Assembly (NCBI RefSeq): GCF_000424445.1 | Contig: NZ_AUJX01000009.1 | Span: forward strand, 42,611 to 106,610 | Length of the DNA: 64,000 nucleotides | Source: Oribacterium sp. NK2B42 | Lineage (GTDB): Bacteria > Bacillota > Clostridia > Lachnospirales > Lachnospiraceae | Direction: 5' to 3' | Shown: positions 33,019 through 41,426 of the stretch, piece by piece | Layout: every line of letters starts with the position of its first letter | Position numbering within the stretch: position 1 is the first letter of the stretch | Made by a program: the position numbers and the translations under genes | Notes under the pieces: generated by a model | The model's database searches: none | Seen by the model: only the letters and a program-made list of their open reading frames with translations | What the model was told of the DNA's origin: nothing

Positions 33019-33429
33019 TTATGCCTTCGCAATCCTGATCTCTATCTCATTTTCCGAAACCGGATTACCGTACTGTGTGATGCTGTAGGAAAGAAATATG
33101 TTCATCACAAGTTCCGCATGAACCCGGTCGATCTCGACGCGCTTTGTGTCAAAGCCAAGCTCCATGTAGCCCATGGGGGTTTCGTAATTCATTATGTGTT
33201 TTGTGTTTTCCTTATAGCGGAAAGCATTATCATGCTTCCAGTTCCTGACAACTGTCACTTCTTTTCCGGCTGTGTCCACGCGCATTTCATTGTGAACGCC
33301 GTCCTGAAAGTAGGTCAGGATCTGTGTGCCGTCCCCGACTTCTCTTAAGATGCCGTCTGAAACCGTATCAAAAATATCTGTATCGCCATCCACTGTCTGG
33401 CGTGATTTCATCTCTATTCTGACCCTCAT
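33019..33429 (-). CDS. DUF1934 (YwiB-like) beta-barrel protein
   Basis: The 136 residues match the DUF1934 pattern: short beta strands, with YKENTKHIMNYETPMGYMELG near the middle and a C-terminal SYSITQYGNPVSENEIEIRI. The family folds as a calycin-like barrel; its function is unknown. The start has AGGAGG. It follows the ddl terminator, so it heads its own unit with the membrane protein gene downstream. Confidence 0.8.
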   Translation of the reverse strand: MRVRIEMKSRQTVDGDTDIFDTVSDGILREVGDGTQILTYFQDGVHNEMRVDTAGKEVTVVRNWKHDNAFRYKENTKHIMNYETPMGYMELGFDTKRVEIDRVHAELVMNIFLSYSITQYGNPVSENEIEIRIAKA

Positions 33430-33454
33430 TTTTCCTCCTTAAGACTTTATAATC

Positions 33455-33480
33455 AAAAACCCCGGTCAACGACCGGGGCT
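33455..33480 (-). terminator. Terminator downstream of ddl
   Basis: CCCCGGT/ACCGGGG with a five-base loop followed by T5 on the minus strand. It lies between ddl and the DUF1934 gene. Confidence 0.75.
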
Positions 33481-33625
33481 ATCTGAAATCTTAAACATTT
33501 AAAAGGATAAAGGATTGTGTATTTCGTACATTTATTATGTGAATACTATAGCACCGGCTGCACGAAAGTGTTTGAAGGAATCCAAAAGTAAAAGTTAAGA
33601 ATTTCTTAGGGTCGTTAACCCTTTG

Positions 33626-33665
33626 TAGTCGGTCACGAAGATGCAAATGGTATTTAAACCAATTC
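33626..33665 (-). repeat. Degenerate copy of the ddl 3' end
   Basis: On the minus strand this stretch reads like the last codons of ddl: it encodes ALTCPATQG-stop against AFTRPTTQG-stop in the gene. It follows the real stop by about 70 bp. A duplication of the gene end is the simplest reading. Bounds are approximate. Confidence 0.5.
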
Positions 33666-33736
33666 AAACGACGCATCAACCTTGAGTTGCCGGGCATGTA
33701 AGTGCAACCAGCAAATAAACCTTTTCATGCAACGCA

Positions 33737-34816
33737 TCAGCCCTGGGTTGTTGGGCGGGTAAATGCCGTATCTATGAGGGCCTGCACAAGTCGCGGCTTG
33801 TCGATTCCCTTTACTTCCCAAAGCATCGGATACATGGAGATGGCAGTGAATCCGGGAAGAGTGTTGAGCTCGTTGAAAACCGGACCGTTCTCTGTAAGGA
33901 AGAAATCGATTCTTGCAAGGGAGAATCCGTCAACTGCATCGAACACTACCTTTGCGGCTCTGCGGATGAGTTCCCGGTCGTCTTCATTAATATCTGGGTC
34001 AGTATCGGTTTCGGACTGCGGATTGTTGTACTTCGCATCGTAGTCGTAGAAATCTGCTGCTGCCTTTATCTCGCCGACACCACTGGCCTTGATGTTTCCG
34101 TCAATGTCTCTGAACACGGCGCACTCAACTTCGCGGCCAACGATGGTCTCCTCGATGAGAACCTTGTAGTCAACCTCGTAGGCTTTTTTAATGCCGTCGA
34201 TGAGCTGCTCGCGGTTGTAAGCCTTGGTCACGCCGCAGCTGGAGCCGGCGCTGGAGGGCTTGACGAAAACGGGATATTCAAATGCTTTCTCAACACGGCG
34301 AACACATTCGTCCATATCTTTGATCTCATTGCCAACAACGGAAACATACTCGGCCTGACGAACGCCAACCTTCTTGAGGGGCTCGTTGCAGATGATCTTG
34401 GTGTAAAGCTTGTCCATGGAAACTGCGCTGGCAAGAACACCGCAGCCCACATAAGGAATTCTGGCAAGCTCAAATAGTCCCTGAATAGTTCCGTCCTCAC
34501 CGTTTTTTCCGTGAAGGGCCGGGAAGATAACATCGATCTTTCTGAGGGAAATATTTCCGGCCTTATCCTTTATAAGAAGGGAATGGAGCTTTGCATCCGG
34601 AAGAAGGCAGGCTTTGATGCCGGATTTGTACCAGCTGCCATCTATGATTCGGTCGAGAGACTCGGCCATGAGCCACTCTCCTTCTTTGGTGATGCCCACC
34701 AGGAGCACGTCGTATTTTTCTTTATTTATGTTCTTAACAATGTTCACTACGGATTTGCAGGAGACCTCATGTTCTGTGGATCTTCCTCCAAAAACCGCCA
34801 TTAGAGTCTTCTTCAT
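33737..34816 (-). CDS. ddl: D-alanine--D-alanine ligase
   Basis: About 359 residues from MKKTLMAVFGG, the start seen in homologues; an ATG nine codons upstream (34843) is possible and neither has a good ribosome site. ATP-grasp features are GGRSTEHEVSCKSVVNI, ALHGKNGEDGTIQG, VKPSSAGSSCGVTKA and FNELNTLPGFTAISMYP. It makes the D-Ala-D-Ala dipeptide for peptidoglycan precursors. The C-terminus (TAFTRPTTQG) is slightly longer than usual, and a degenerate copy of this end lies downstream. Confidence 0.92.
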   Translation of the reverse strand: MKKTLMAVFGGRSTEHEVSCKSVVNIVKNINKEKYDVLLVGITKEGEWLMAESLDRIIDGSWYKSGIKACLLPDAKLHSLLIKDKAGNISLRKIDVIFPALHGKNGEDGTIQGLFELARIPYVGCGVLASAVSMDKLYTKIICNEPLKKVGVRQAEYVSVVGNEIKDMDECVRRVEKAFEYPVFVKPSSAGSSCGVTKAYNREQLIDGIKKAYEVDYKVLIEETIVGREVECAVFRDIDGNIKASGVGEIKAAADFYDYDAKYNNPQSETDTDPDINEDDRELIRRAAKVVFDAVDGFSLARIDFFLTENGPVFNELNTLPGFTAISMYPMLWEVKGIDKPRLVQALIDTAFTRPTTQG

Positions 34817-34976
34817 ATCTTGAATGGCATCCGGCCGTAACATTGAGACCGGAGCGTTCCTTTCTATAGGGTAATGTTTAAACAGATTTTACTACAATGT
34901 TGCGTCAATGCAAGACGGAGTTTCTGCCGGAGGCATCTATAAAGACACATCATGGCTAAATATAAATAAAAAAAGT

Positions 34977-35016
34977 GCGCTGAGATCATGTAGGAGAAAG
35001 GCTCAGATCTCAGCGC
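34977..35016 (-). terminator. Terminator after the HipA-fusion gene and its repeat copies
   Basis: Arms GCGCTGAGATC (34977-34987) and GATCTCAGCGC (35006-35016) are perfect complements and T7 follows on the minus strand. It lies about 200 bp after the stop of the HipA fusion, beyond the two degenerate 3'-end copies. Confidence 0.75.
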
Positions 35017-35101
35017 TTGGAGAAAAAGAGGTTTTAGGTATATTCTCAGTTGTCAGAATCTTTTCAGATCATAACAACCAATAATCAATTTAGTTTACTT
35101 C

Positions 35102-35218
35102 TTCAGCCGGCCCAGCTCGCCGCGCTTTAACTTGAAGAGTATGTCTTTTTTCAGTTAATTAGTTTCAGCCGGCTCAATTCGTCTCGCTTCAACTTGAAAT
35201 GAACGTCTTTCTTGATCA
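35102..35218 (-). repeat. Two degenerate copies of the HipA-fusion gene 3' end
   Basis: The last 55-60 bp of the gene (35219-35278) recur twice downstream at offsets of 59 and 62 bp. Read in register, the copies encode KKDVHFKLKRDELSRLK and KKDILFKLKRGELGRLKK followed by a stop, against KKDMLFKLKRGELGWLK in the gene. Most base differences between the gene and the farthest copy are in third codon positions. Confidence 0.75.
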
Positions 35219-36679
35219 TTATTTCAGCCAGCCCAGCTCGCCGCGTTTTAGTTTGAAGAGCATGTCTTTCTTTTTGTCATAGATGGAAAGAAGGACTCTC
35301 ACCTGTTCAGGTGTACGGTTGGAGCTTGCCAGAACCTTGCTGAGCTCATCATTAGTCAGAAGCTTATCCATTTCCACAATAGAAGGGTCCTTGACCAGCC
35401 TCAGCAGGCCGAATTCATTTTCAGCAAAGCTGTCTACCGGAATGTTATTGAGCTCGAGGGTTCCGTGATTCATATCGAGATCGTAAAACATGGAATTTCC
35501 CGAATCAAAGATGGGAGCCATCTTCACGAACTTCAGGGACTCTGCATCTCTCAGCACTCCGAAGTTGTCATAGTTCCTGTCAGTGTTGCTAATGATAAAA
35601 TCTGTCAGGATCTGGTAATCCAGAAATGCTTCTACCTGTTTCCTGGGGATACCGCCGTCCTCACAGGCACTTACAAAAATGTCGTAGTCCGATGCACCTT
35701 TATGCGTCCTCCTTCCGGCCTCTATAAGTTCTCTCGCAGAGACAAACTCAAGGTTCTCAGAGGTGAATGCTTCGGCACTGACTCCGATTTTCTTACCGTA
35801 GCCGTAATCTATAGTGTAGAACTCGTAATCCACAAAGTCGAACTTCTGCTGTTTTCTGTGGATATAAGCACCAACAACTTCATTGAAAATCTGCTGGGTT
35901 TTGTTGCCCTCTGTGCCCTTGACGAGAAATCTCTTCCCTTCCACGCAAACCCAGGATTTGGGAACATTACCCTTGGTGGACCCGCTTGGGAACAGTTCCT
36001 TGGTGATAGCAAAATCCTCATCCACGGGAAGTCCGGTGAAATGGCTCGCGCCCACAACATCGTCGAACTCATTCTTATAAAGACTTACGTCGTCCCACCT
36101 CAAACTGCTGCCCCGGGGTTTAAGCCAGTAGTCATCATTGAGGGACAGTCCCATGTTCCTCAGAAGGTATGCCTGAGGGGTCAGGAATCCGAGCTTTTCC
36201 AATGTAGACGCCAGGTTCCCCTGTGTCACAGGCACTGCTCTATGGTGCCACCATGCCTTCAGGAATCGGTCCTCCCCGACCGTTCCCAAAGGCATAAAAT
36301 GCTGATCCATCACGCGGGCAACTTCAACGATCGCGCCCGTCACTGATTCAAGTACAAGATCGGCAACCTCCCGGTCTTTGTGCATCAGAATGAAGGAACC
36401 CTCACTCCTTGCACTCAGTACTTTTGATCTTGAATTCTCGTCCGATACCATCTCTTTAAGCTCACTTGGCTTTAAGGAACCCAGATCGAAATCCGAGATA
36501 AGATCCTCCATGGTGCAGCCCAATGCCCCGGCCATCTTCAGGATCGTCTCCGCCTTTGCCGAACTAAGCTCTTTATGACCCTGCTCATAGTCCTGTATGG
36601 AGCGGAAGGATATCCCCGTCATATCCGCAAGCTCTTTTCGACTTATTCCTTTCAGCTCTCTAAGAGTCTTAAGATTCAT
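35219..36679 (-). CDS. HTH-HipA fusion, Ser/Thr-kinase-like toxin/regulator
   Basis: I start at the ATG 36679 (MNLKTLREL), preceded by AAGG; a GTG six bases earlier is possible. About 486 residues. Residues 1-65 form an XRE-type HTH (KELADMTGISFRSIQDYEQG). The rest is HipA-like with a lysine loop (WVCVEGKRFLVKG), catalytic NTDRNYDNFGVL and a metal site APIFDSGNS. HipA kinases phosphorylate glutamyl-tRNA synthetase or similar targets; the separate HipB antitoxin is replaced by the fused HTH. No partner gene is adjacent. The gene is followed by two degenerate copies of its own 3' end. Confidence 0.8.
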   Translation of the reverse strand: MNLKTLRELKGISRKELADMTGISFRSIQDYEQGHKELSSAKAETILKMAGALGCTMEDLISDFDLGSLKPSELKEMVSDENSRSKVLSARSEGSFILMHKDREVADLVLESVTGAIVEVARVMDQHFMPLGTVGEDRFLKAWWHHRAVPVTQGNLASTLEKLGFLTPQAYLLRNMGLSLNDDYWLKPRGSSLRWDDVSLYKNEFDDVVGASHFTGLPVDEDFAITKELFPSGSTKGNVPKSWVCVEGKRFLVKGTEGNKTQQIFNEVVGAYIHRKQQKFDFVDYEFYTIDYGYGKKIGVSAEAFTSENLEFVSARELIEAGRRTHKGASDYDIFVSACEDGGIPRKQVEAFLDYQILTDFIISNTDRNYDNFGVLRDAESLKFVKMAPIFDSGNSMFYDLDMNHGTLELNNIPVDSFAENEFGLLRLVKDPSIVEMDKLLTNDELSKVLASSNRTPEQVRVLLSIYDKKKDMLFKLKRGELGWLK

Positions 36680-36750
36680 TGCCACCGCCTTAAATCACTA
36701 AATCTATCTAAGTCCTATGTTACGCTATTTGACGTATAGTAACAATCAAT

Positions 36751-36763
36751 TACGTTTTACGTA
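36751..36763. promoter_or_regulatory. Palindrome upstream of the HTH-HipA gene
   Basis: TACGT-TTT-ACGTA is a perfect 5-bp dyad with a 3-bp centre, 72 bp upstream of the start codon, in an AT-rich stretch. It could be the operator of the fused HTH. Support is only position and symmetry. Confidence 0.3.
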
Positions 36764-36799
36764 TTTATTACGAATTTCGGTCACGCCGCAAGGGTGATG

Positions 36800-36879
36800 C
36801 CACCGGGGACGGTTCTCGCCGGCAGGGTCGCTTGTCGCCGGCAGAGTCGGTTGTCGACTAAGAGAACCATCCCCGGTGG
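36800..36879. repeat. CCACCGG palindrome with internal 19-bp tandem repeat
   Basis: Arms 36800-36817 and 36862-36879 pair over 18 positions with one mismatch. Within the loop a 19-bp unit is repeated (36818-36836 and 36837-36855, two differences). The arms match the palindromes at 43654 and 50677 in sequence as well as form. Confidence 0.65.
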
Positions 36880-36897
36880 ATAAACAGGTGGATCAAA

Positions 36898-36943
36898 CAA
36901 AGGCGGGCAACATGCGGATCGATCCGCGTGCTGCTCGCCTTTG
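36898..36943. terminator. Hairpin after yajC
   Basis: A long stem (CAAAGGCG..CGCCTTTG with inner GCGGATC/GATCCGC) is followed by T6 on the plus side and T3 on the minus side. It is probably the yajC terminator, though the better U run is on the other strand. Confidence 0.55.
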
Positions 36944-36971
36944 TTTTTTATTATTCTATTGTAAAAAGATT

Positions 36972-37268
36972 TTATTTCTTATCGCCGCTTGAAGAGCCTG
37001 AATTTGGCTTCTCGATCTGAACGATAGCAACCTTCTGCATAGGGATACGGCAGTTCTTATTGTTACCGAACTCTACGATAACGGTATCATCTGTCATATC
37101 AATGATAACTCCGTAAAAACCTGAGCTTGTAAGAACCGTATCTCCCACAGCTACAGAAGCAAGAAGCTCCTGCTGCTTTTTACGTTCCTGCTGTGAAGGT
37201 CTGACACCAATAAAATAAAACATTGCAACGATTGCAACTACATAAATTATCCAGCCCACTGCGTTCAT
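36972..37268 (-). CDS. yajC: Preprotein translocase subunit YajC
   Basis: The 98 residues show one N-terminal membrane helix (VVAIVAMFYFIGVRPSQQERKKQQEL) followed by the small YajC beta domain (VGDTVLTSSGFYGVIIDMTDDTVIVEFG). It associates with SecDF in the membrane. GGAGG precedes the ATG. The genes secD/secF or tgt that often lie beside it are not here. Confidence 0.93.
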   Translation of the reverse strand: MNAVGWIIYVVAIVAMFYFIGVRPSQQERKKQQELLASVAVGDTVLTSSGFYGVIIDMTDDTVIVEFGNNKNCRIPMQKVAIVQIEKPNSGSSSGDKK

Positions 37269-37525
37269 AAAACATCCTCCGTAGTTTTAAATATATAACT
37301 CACAAGGAGAAATTCTATCATAGTGCCGGGTAAATATCCAGTGGATTTCTCATTTAATGATTTAGTAGCCGGTCAGAAAATGTAGCCGCTCTGCCGGGTG
37401 TGCCCCGGAAAGGAGTTAGTGGGTCAATCAGGAAAAATGACCCACCGGCTCCGTCCCATGGGTACATCAACCGCGACATGACATGGATCGGAGCCGTTCG
37501 AAATTTCTTAATTTTTTCTTTCGGT

Positions 37526-37564
37526 TGTGACACTTTTGTGATGAACAGTGAGTTATATTATAGT
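37526..37564 (+). promoter_or_regulatory. Second plus-strand promoter with Pho-box-like repeat
   Basis: TGTGACA (37526-37532), CTTT, then TGTGATG (37537-37543), overlapping the -35 TTGTGA (37536-37541); 17 bp later TATAGT (37559-37564). The first 16 bases of the element are identical to 32074-32089, and the -35/-10 spacing is the same. Confidence 0.5.
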
Positions 37565-37589
37565 CAACAAAGATAAATCCGAGGTAAGA

Positions 37590-37634
37590 ATGACGCCAAC
37601 TTCTTATTTCGACGATACTTGTGAATACTATTAA
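37590..37634 (+). CDS. 14-residue leader peptide candidate
   Basis: An ATG five bases after GAGG opens a 14-codon frame (MTPTSYFDDTCEYY) ending in TAA, just downstream of the candidate promoter and followed by hairpins. It looks like a leader peptide or the coding part of a dual-function RNA. Such short frames also occur by chance. Confidence 0.25.
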   Translation: MTPTSYFDDTCEYY

Positions 37635-37742
37635 TTGAAAAGCGGGATTCCATCAATTTCCGCTTCAATTCCCTTCATTAGTAATTAACTCCCTTCCGAA
37701 TAGCAGGATGATCGATAACGGTCATTCTGCTATTCGATTTAG

Positions 37743-37767
37743 AAAAACTCCCCTGCTTTCGCAAGGG
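37743..37767 (-). terminator. Terminator after the secreted-protein gene
   Basis: On the minus strand ACTCCC/GGGAGT with a 12-base loop is followed by T5. It lies 160 bp after the stop at 37927. Confidence 0.5.
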
Positions 37768-37926
37768 AGTCATCATCATTTTCTGTAAAGACTAATAAAA
37801 CAAATCCATTAAATCTTATTACAAATATTCTGTTTTCTTCTCATCCATCAACGCTGCCTTAGAAAGCCTTCATAGATGTCATAGGGATAAATATCTGATG
37901 GGCTTAATCAAAAGCGTGCCGGATTA

Positions 37927-38658
37927 TCAATCCTCTCCCGTACCGTCTGAAGCCTGTCCATCAGGGCCCGGAACTAAAACAGTTGAAGTATCTGTAAGAG
38001 GTGCTACTGAATTCGAAACAGCTCCTGCAGGAACGCTGGGACCATTGGTATCGTAGCTTGTCTTGCTCATATCAGGTCCGTCATCCTCTTCTGTGTTTAC
38101 ACCAATGCCTGCGGCACCCTCAGTTATTGTCTTCTTGATATGCTTGTTCACTACGAGATCGCTTGAATTGATATGCGTCGAGAGCTGACCAACCTTTAAG
38201 ACCTTGTCCTCCGTTGTTATGTTTGTCTTGATACCATTGATGGCATCAACTGCGCTCTTGCTTGCCTTGTTATTGCTCTCAGCGATCATCTGTGCTGTCT
38301 TTGCTGCAGCATCAACAATTGCATTGGTATCAAGATTCTCTAAAGCCGTACGTGCTACAGCGACACCGTTCTGGATCCATGATCCGTCTGCTGCGGTTGT
38401 GTAGCCATCAGGTGTTGTTGTGCTTGAATAAACATAACCGTTCTCATCAAAGCCATAGCAAAGGAACTGTCCGTCTCCATCTGCATCAATCCACTGCCAA
38501 ACACTCTTAGGAAATGTTCCGTCGTCGTTCTTGTACCAGATGCCCTTTTCATCCTGGATAAACTGTCCTGCAACAGCTGTTCCTGCAAACATTGAAACAC
38601 TGAGTGCCGCGATTGTTGCGGTTGCTACTATTTTTTTAATCAAGTTCATTTTCTTCAT
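37927..38658 (-). CDS. Secreted protein with WG/cell-wall-binding-like repeat
   Basis: The ATG at 38658 (MKKMNLIKKIVATATIAAL) follows GGAGA and opens a signal peptide cleaved near GTAVA-GQ; 243 residues. The first mature 70 residues (GIWYKNDDGTFPKSVWQWIDADGDGQFLCYGFDENG) are a wall-binding-type unit very like the one in the plus-strand protein at 42721. A helical Ala/Thr-rich region and an acidic Pro/Ser tail follow. Probably exported and wall-associated; no enzymatic motif is visible. Confidence 0.8.
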   Translation of the reverse strand: MKKMNLIKKIVATATIAALSVSMFAGTAVAGQFIQDEKGIWYKNDDGTFPKSVWQWIDADGDGQFLCYGFDENGYVYSSTTTPDGYTTAADGSWIQNGVAVARTALENLDTNAIVDAAAKTAQMIAESNNKASKSAVDAINGIKTNITTEDKVLKVGQLSTHINSSDLVVNKHIKKTITEGAAGIGVNTEEDDGPDMSKTSYDTNGPSVPAGAVSNSVAPLTDTSTVLVPGPDGQASDGTGED

Positions 38659-38920
38659 TTTTTCTCTCCATAAAATTCGGCTTTGTTTTAGCAAATAACC
38701 TTTACGTAGACATACTATACCACGTATTTTCCAAAAGAGTATGACATTTTCAATTGTGAAAATATTAAAGTTTTTTGTATTTAATTTTATAGTGAATTTA
38801 GAATTTTGGAAAAATGAGCGTATATTCTCGCGTGATTCAGCGACATTCGTAAAACCAAGATTAATATATCATAACAAAACTCTATCTTTCTTTTTAAAAA
38901 ACGGCGAAAAACGCACATTA

Positions 38921-39895
38921 TTAAGTCTTCGAAAGATGATCCGTCATCATGGTCACGAAGTCGTCCATGTAGGCCTGGCCGTCGGTGTCGTACTCGAAGA
39001 AGCTGATCGCGAGGATGGACCGTTCGTCGGCATTCCACAGAAGTTCCAGGCAGGCGGTGACAGCTTTGTCGTCGCGTTGTCCCCTGAACACGGATTCGCG
39101 CAGCTTAAAATCGCCGATGGTGAAGCTGGTGCGGGTCCGTTCCTGATAGAAGCCCTCCAGATCCTTCCGGTAAGCGTCGAGGATCCTGTCCTGATAGTCC
39201 TTGTAATTGTCGGCGGTCAGCTCCTCGCCGTCTCCCTCAGTGAAGCTCATGAAGCTGATCTGCGGGTAGGAGGAGTTGCTGAAGACATAGAAATGGTCGT
39301 AACCCAGGTCATCCGTCTGGTAGTAATTGTAGTACCCGGGGACCAATGCTTTTATCCCGGCTTTTGCATTGTAATAAAATCCTAAGTCCCCGTCGTGGTA
39401 TCTTTCCTCTCCCACGTCACTTGTCAGGTTGTGAATGGCGCCTTCGTCGTGGATCAGCTGCACGTGACCGTAATCCGTGGTGAACCCGATCAGGTCATCG
39501 GGATTGATAGTCAGAATCTCCTCGTGGGGCTCGGTGTCACCGCCCGGCTTACCGTCACCTGCACCTTTTCCTTCGCTAATGTTTCCGGCGGTGGCGATGT
39601 CACTTCCGGTTATCCCATTTTCCCCGGACGCATCATGGGCACCGTTTTCGCTCAAACTGTCCAGCAACATATCCGAACCGTCCTCTTCCCCGGGAATGGT
39701 GCCGGTAATGACTTCAACGCGGCGCTCCTGTGAAGCGGCGGTTGATGATTGTTTTTTATCGGAAGATTTTCCTTTTGAATTGGATTTGCCGCAGGCGCTG
39801 AGGAGGACGAAGGCCACAGAAGCCAAAGCAATCGCAGCAACTCTCAGCACTTTTCTTTTGATTTTTGGAGCTGCACCCCCGTCCCCATAGCCCAT
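38921..39895 (-). CDS. Putative lipoprotein, unknown function
   Basis: About 324 residues from the ATG at 39895, 10 bases after GGAGA; a GTG at 39919 is an alternative. After a charged start (KIKRKVLRV) comes a hydrophobic segment and the lipobox LLSAC-G, followed by a Ser/Lys-rich linker. The folded part (about 150-320) has no family I can name, though its style recalls small beta/alpha domains of clostridial lipoproteins. Its lipidation would need the Lgt encoded at 7960. It lies 42 bp after glf. Confidence 0.75.
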   Translation of the reverse strand: MGYGDGGAAPKIKRKVLRVAAIALASVAFVLLSACGKSNSKGKSSDKKQSSTAASQERRVEVITGTIPGEEDGSDMLLDSLSENGAHDASGENGITGSDIATAGNISEGKGAGDGKPGGDTEPHEEILTINPDDLIGFTTDYGHVQLIHDEGAIHNLTSDVGEERYHDGDLGFYYNAKAGIKALVPGYYNYYQTDDLGYDHFYVFSNSSYPQISFMSFTEGDGEELTADNYKDYQDRILDAYRKDLEGFYQERTRTSFTIGDFKLRESVFRGQRDDKAVTACLELLWNADERSILAISFFEYDTDGQAYMDDFVTMMTDHLSKT

Positions 39896-39937
39896 AACAA
39901 TACTATCTCCATTTCTCACTTATTTCTTTGATGTTAG

Positions 39938-41233
39938 TTATTTTCCAAGTTCTCTCTCGCACATGTCGAGTGCGGAAGCAATAACCTTGTCCATGTCGTA
40001 GTATTTGTACTCGCCGAGGCGGCCGCCGAAGATCACGCCGGTTTCTGCGTCTGCAAGTTTCTTGTACTCCTCGTAAAGCTTGCCGTTCTTCTCGTCGTTG
40101 ACAGGGTAGTAAGGCTCGTCGCCGGGCTTCCACTCGCTGGAAAACTCGCGGGAGATCACGGTCTTCGGGATGTCATTACCCTCATCGTCCTTACCAAACT
40201 CAAACCACTTATGCTCAATGATCCTGGTCCAGGGAGTCTCACGGTCAGTGTAGTTGACGGCAGCATTACCCTGGAAATTCGGTTTGTCAAGGAGTTCATT
40301 CTCGAACCTGACCGAACGGTACTCAAGGTAGCCGAGCTTATAGCCGAAATATGCATCAATGGCGCCGGTGTAAACCACTTTGTCGGCGATGGATCTCAGG
40401 TCTTTTCTGGGTGCGCCGGACTCATCGAAGAAATCCACTCCAACGTGAACCTCGATGCTTCCTGATCCGACATTCGCCCCGCTCTTGCCGGAATTCCCGC
40501 AGACCGAAACATCGGCAGCAGCAGTCTTGTTCTGACCGAAATCTTTTCCGATCTGAACATCGGCAGCTACAGCAGCTGCGTTCTTGCCAAAATCCTCGCC
40601 GGTCTGAACTACGGCACCACCAAGCATGGCGGCAACCATCTTTGTGTAGCCTCCGACAGGAATGCCCTGGTAGAGAGCATTGAAATAGTTGTTATCAAAG
40701 GTGAGCCGCACCGGAAGGCGCTTAATGATAAAAGCCGGAAGTTCGGTGCAGGGGCGGCCCCACTGCTTCTCGGTGTAGCCCTTAATGAGCTTCTCGTAAA
40801 TGTCTGTGCCCACCAGGGAAATGGCCTGCTCCTCGAGGTTTTTGGGCTCGGTAATGTCGGCCTCGCGGCGCTGGGACTCGATCTTCTCTGCAGCCTCCTC
40901 GGGAGTTACCACGCCCCACATCTTATTGAAGGTGTACATGTTGAAGGGAAGGGAGTAGAGCTCGCCGTGGAAATTGGCAACCGGGGAGTTGGTGAAGCGA
41001 TTGAACGTAGCGAATTTCTGTACGTAGTCCCAGACTTTTCCGTCGTTTGTGTGGAAGATGTGGGCACCGTATTTGTGGACATGGATCTTCTCTACGTCTT
41101 CGGTGTAGACATTACCCGCAATGTTCGGGCGCCGGTCGATGACCAGGACTTTTTTGCCGGCGGATGCGGCTTCGTGGGCGAAGACTGCGCCGTAAAGGCC
41201 GGCGCCGACTACCAGATAATCATATTTTGACAT
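39938..41233 (-). CDS. glf: UDP-galactopyranose mutase
   Basis: The 431 residues have an N-terminal FAD fold (VGAGLYGAVFAHEAA, residues 7-21), HKYGAHIFHTND, the substrate region (YTEKQWGRPCTELPAFIIKRLPVR) and a C-terminal GRLGEYKYYDMDKVI. It converts UDP-Galp to UDP-Galf for surface glycans. Homologues are about 370 residues; the extra length is an Ala/Gly/Lys-rich insert of two or three degenerate 17-residue repeats (VQTGEDFGKNAAAVAAD-type) between residues about 205 and 260. The insert sits before IEVHVGVDFF, probably a surface loop. Confidence 0.93.
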   Translation of the reverse strand: MSKYDYLVVGAGLYGAVFAHEAASAGKKVLVIDRRPNIAGNVYTEDVEKIHVHKYGAHIFHTNDGKVWDYVQKFATFNRFTNSPVANFHGELYSLPFNMYTFNKMWGVVTPEEAAEKIESQRREADITEPKNLEEQAISLVGTDIYEKLIKGYTEKQWGRPCTELPAFIIKRLPVRLTFDNNYFNALYQGIPVGGYTKMVAAMLGGAVVQTGEDFGKNAAAVAADVQIGKDFGQNKTAAADVSVCGNSGKSGANVGSGSIEVHVGVDFFDESGAPRKDLRSIADKVVYTGAIDAYFGYKLGYLEYRSVRFENELLDKPNFQGNAAVNYTDRETPWTRIIEHKWFEFGKDDEGNDIPKTVISREFSSEWKPGDEPYYPVNDEKNGKLYEEYKKLADAETGVIFGGRLGEYKYYDMDKVIASALDMCERELGK

Positions 41234-41346
41234 GGGTTAGTTCTCCTTATTCATGTTATTTTAGCTCATAGTATAGCACAAGGAAGGGGAATTTACACCT
41301 GTGCCGGGCGAGCAGTGTTACTATACAGGGTTTTCATTTCATGAAG

Positions 41347-41376
41347 TTGCCTTTTTTATCATAAAACATCTATAAT
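41347..41376 (+). promoter_or_regulatory. Promoter of the lipid-kinase gene
   Basis: TTGCCT (41347-41352) and a perfect TATAAT (41371-41376) are 18 bp apart, with about 45 nt of leader before the ATG. Confidence 0.55.
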
Positions 41377-41426
41377 GATAGATATACACAAGAAGATCGT
41401 TCCGACATGCAAGTGAGGTAACAAGT

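Larger units (their letters stand above)
37571..37775 (+). ncRNA. Candidate structured leader or small RNA
   Basis: Downstream of the promoter lie a short reading frame, a hairpin AAGCGG/CCGCTT, a strong hairpin GAATAGCAG.ATGA/TCAT.CTGCTATTC, and a last hairpin ACTCCC/GGGAGT. No plus-strand gene follows before 38.7 kb, so the transcript probably ends here. The last hairpin has its better U run on the minus strand, so the 3' end is uncertain. The remainder of 37269-37926 holds a short dyad GTGGGTCA/TGACCCAC near 37420 and nothing else identified. Confidence 0.4.
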
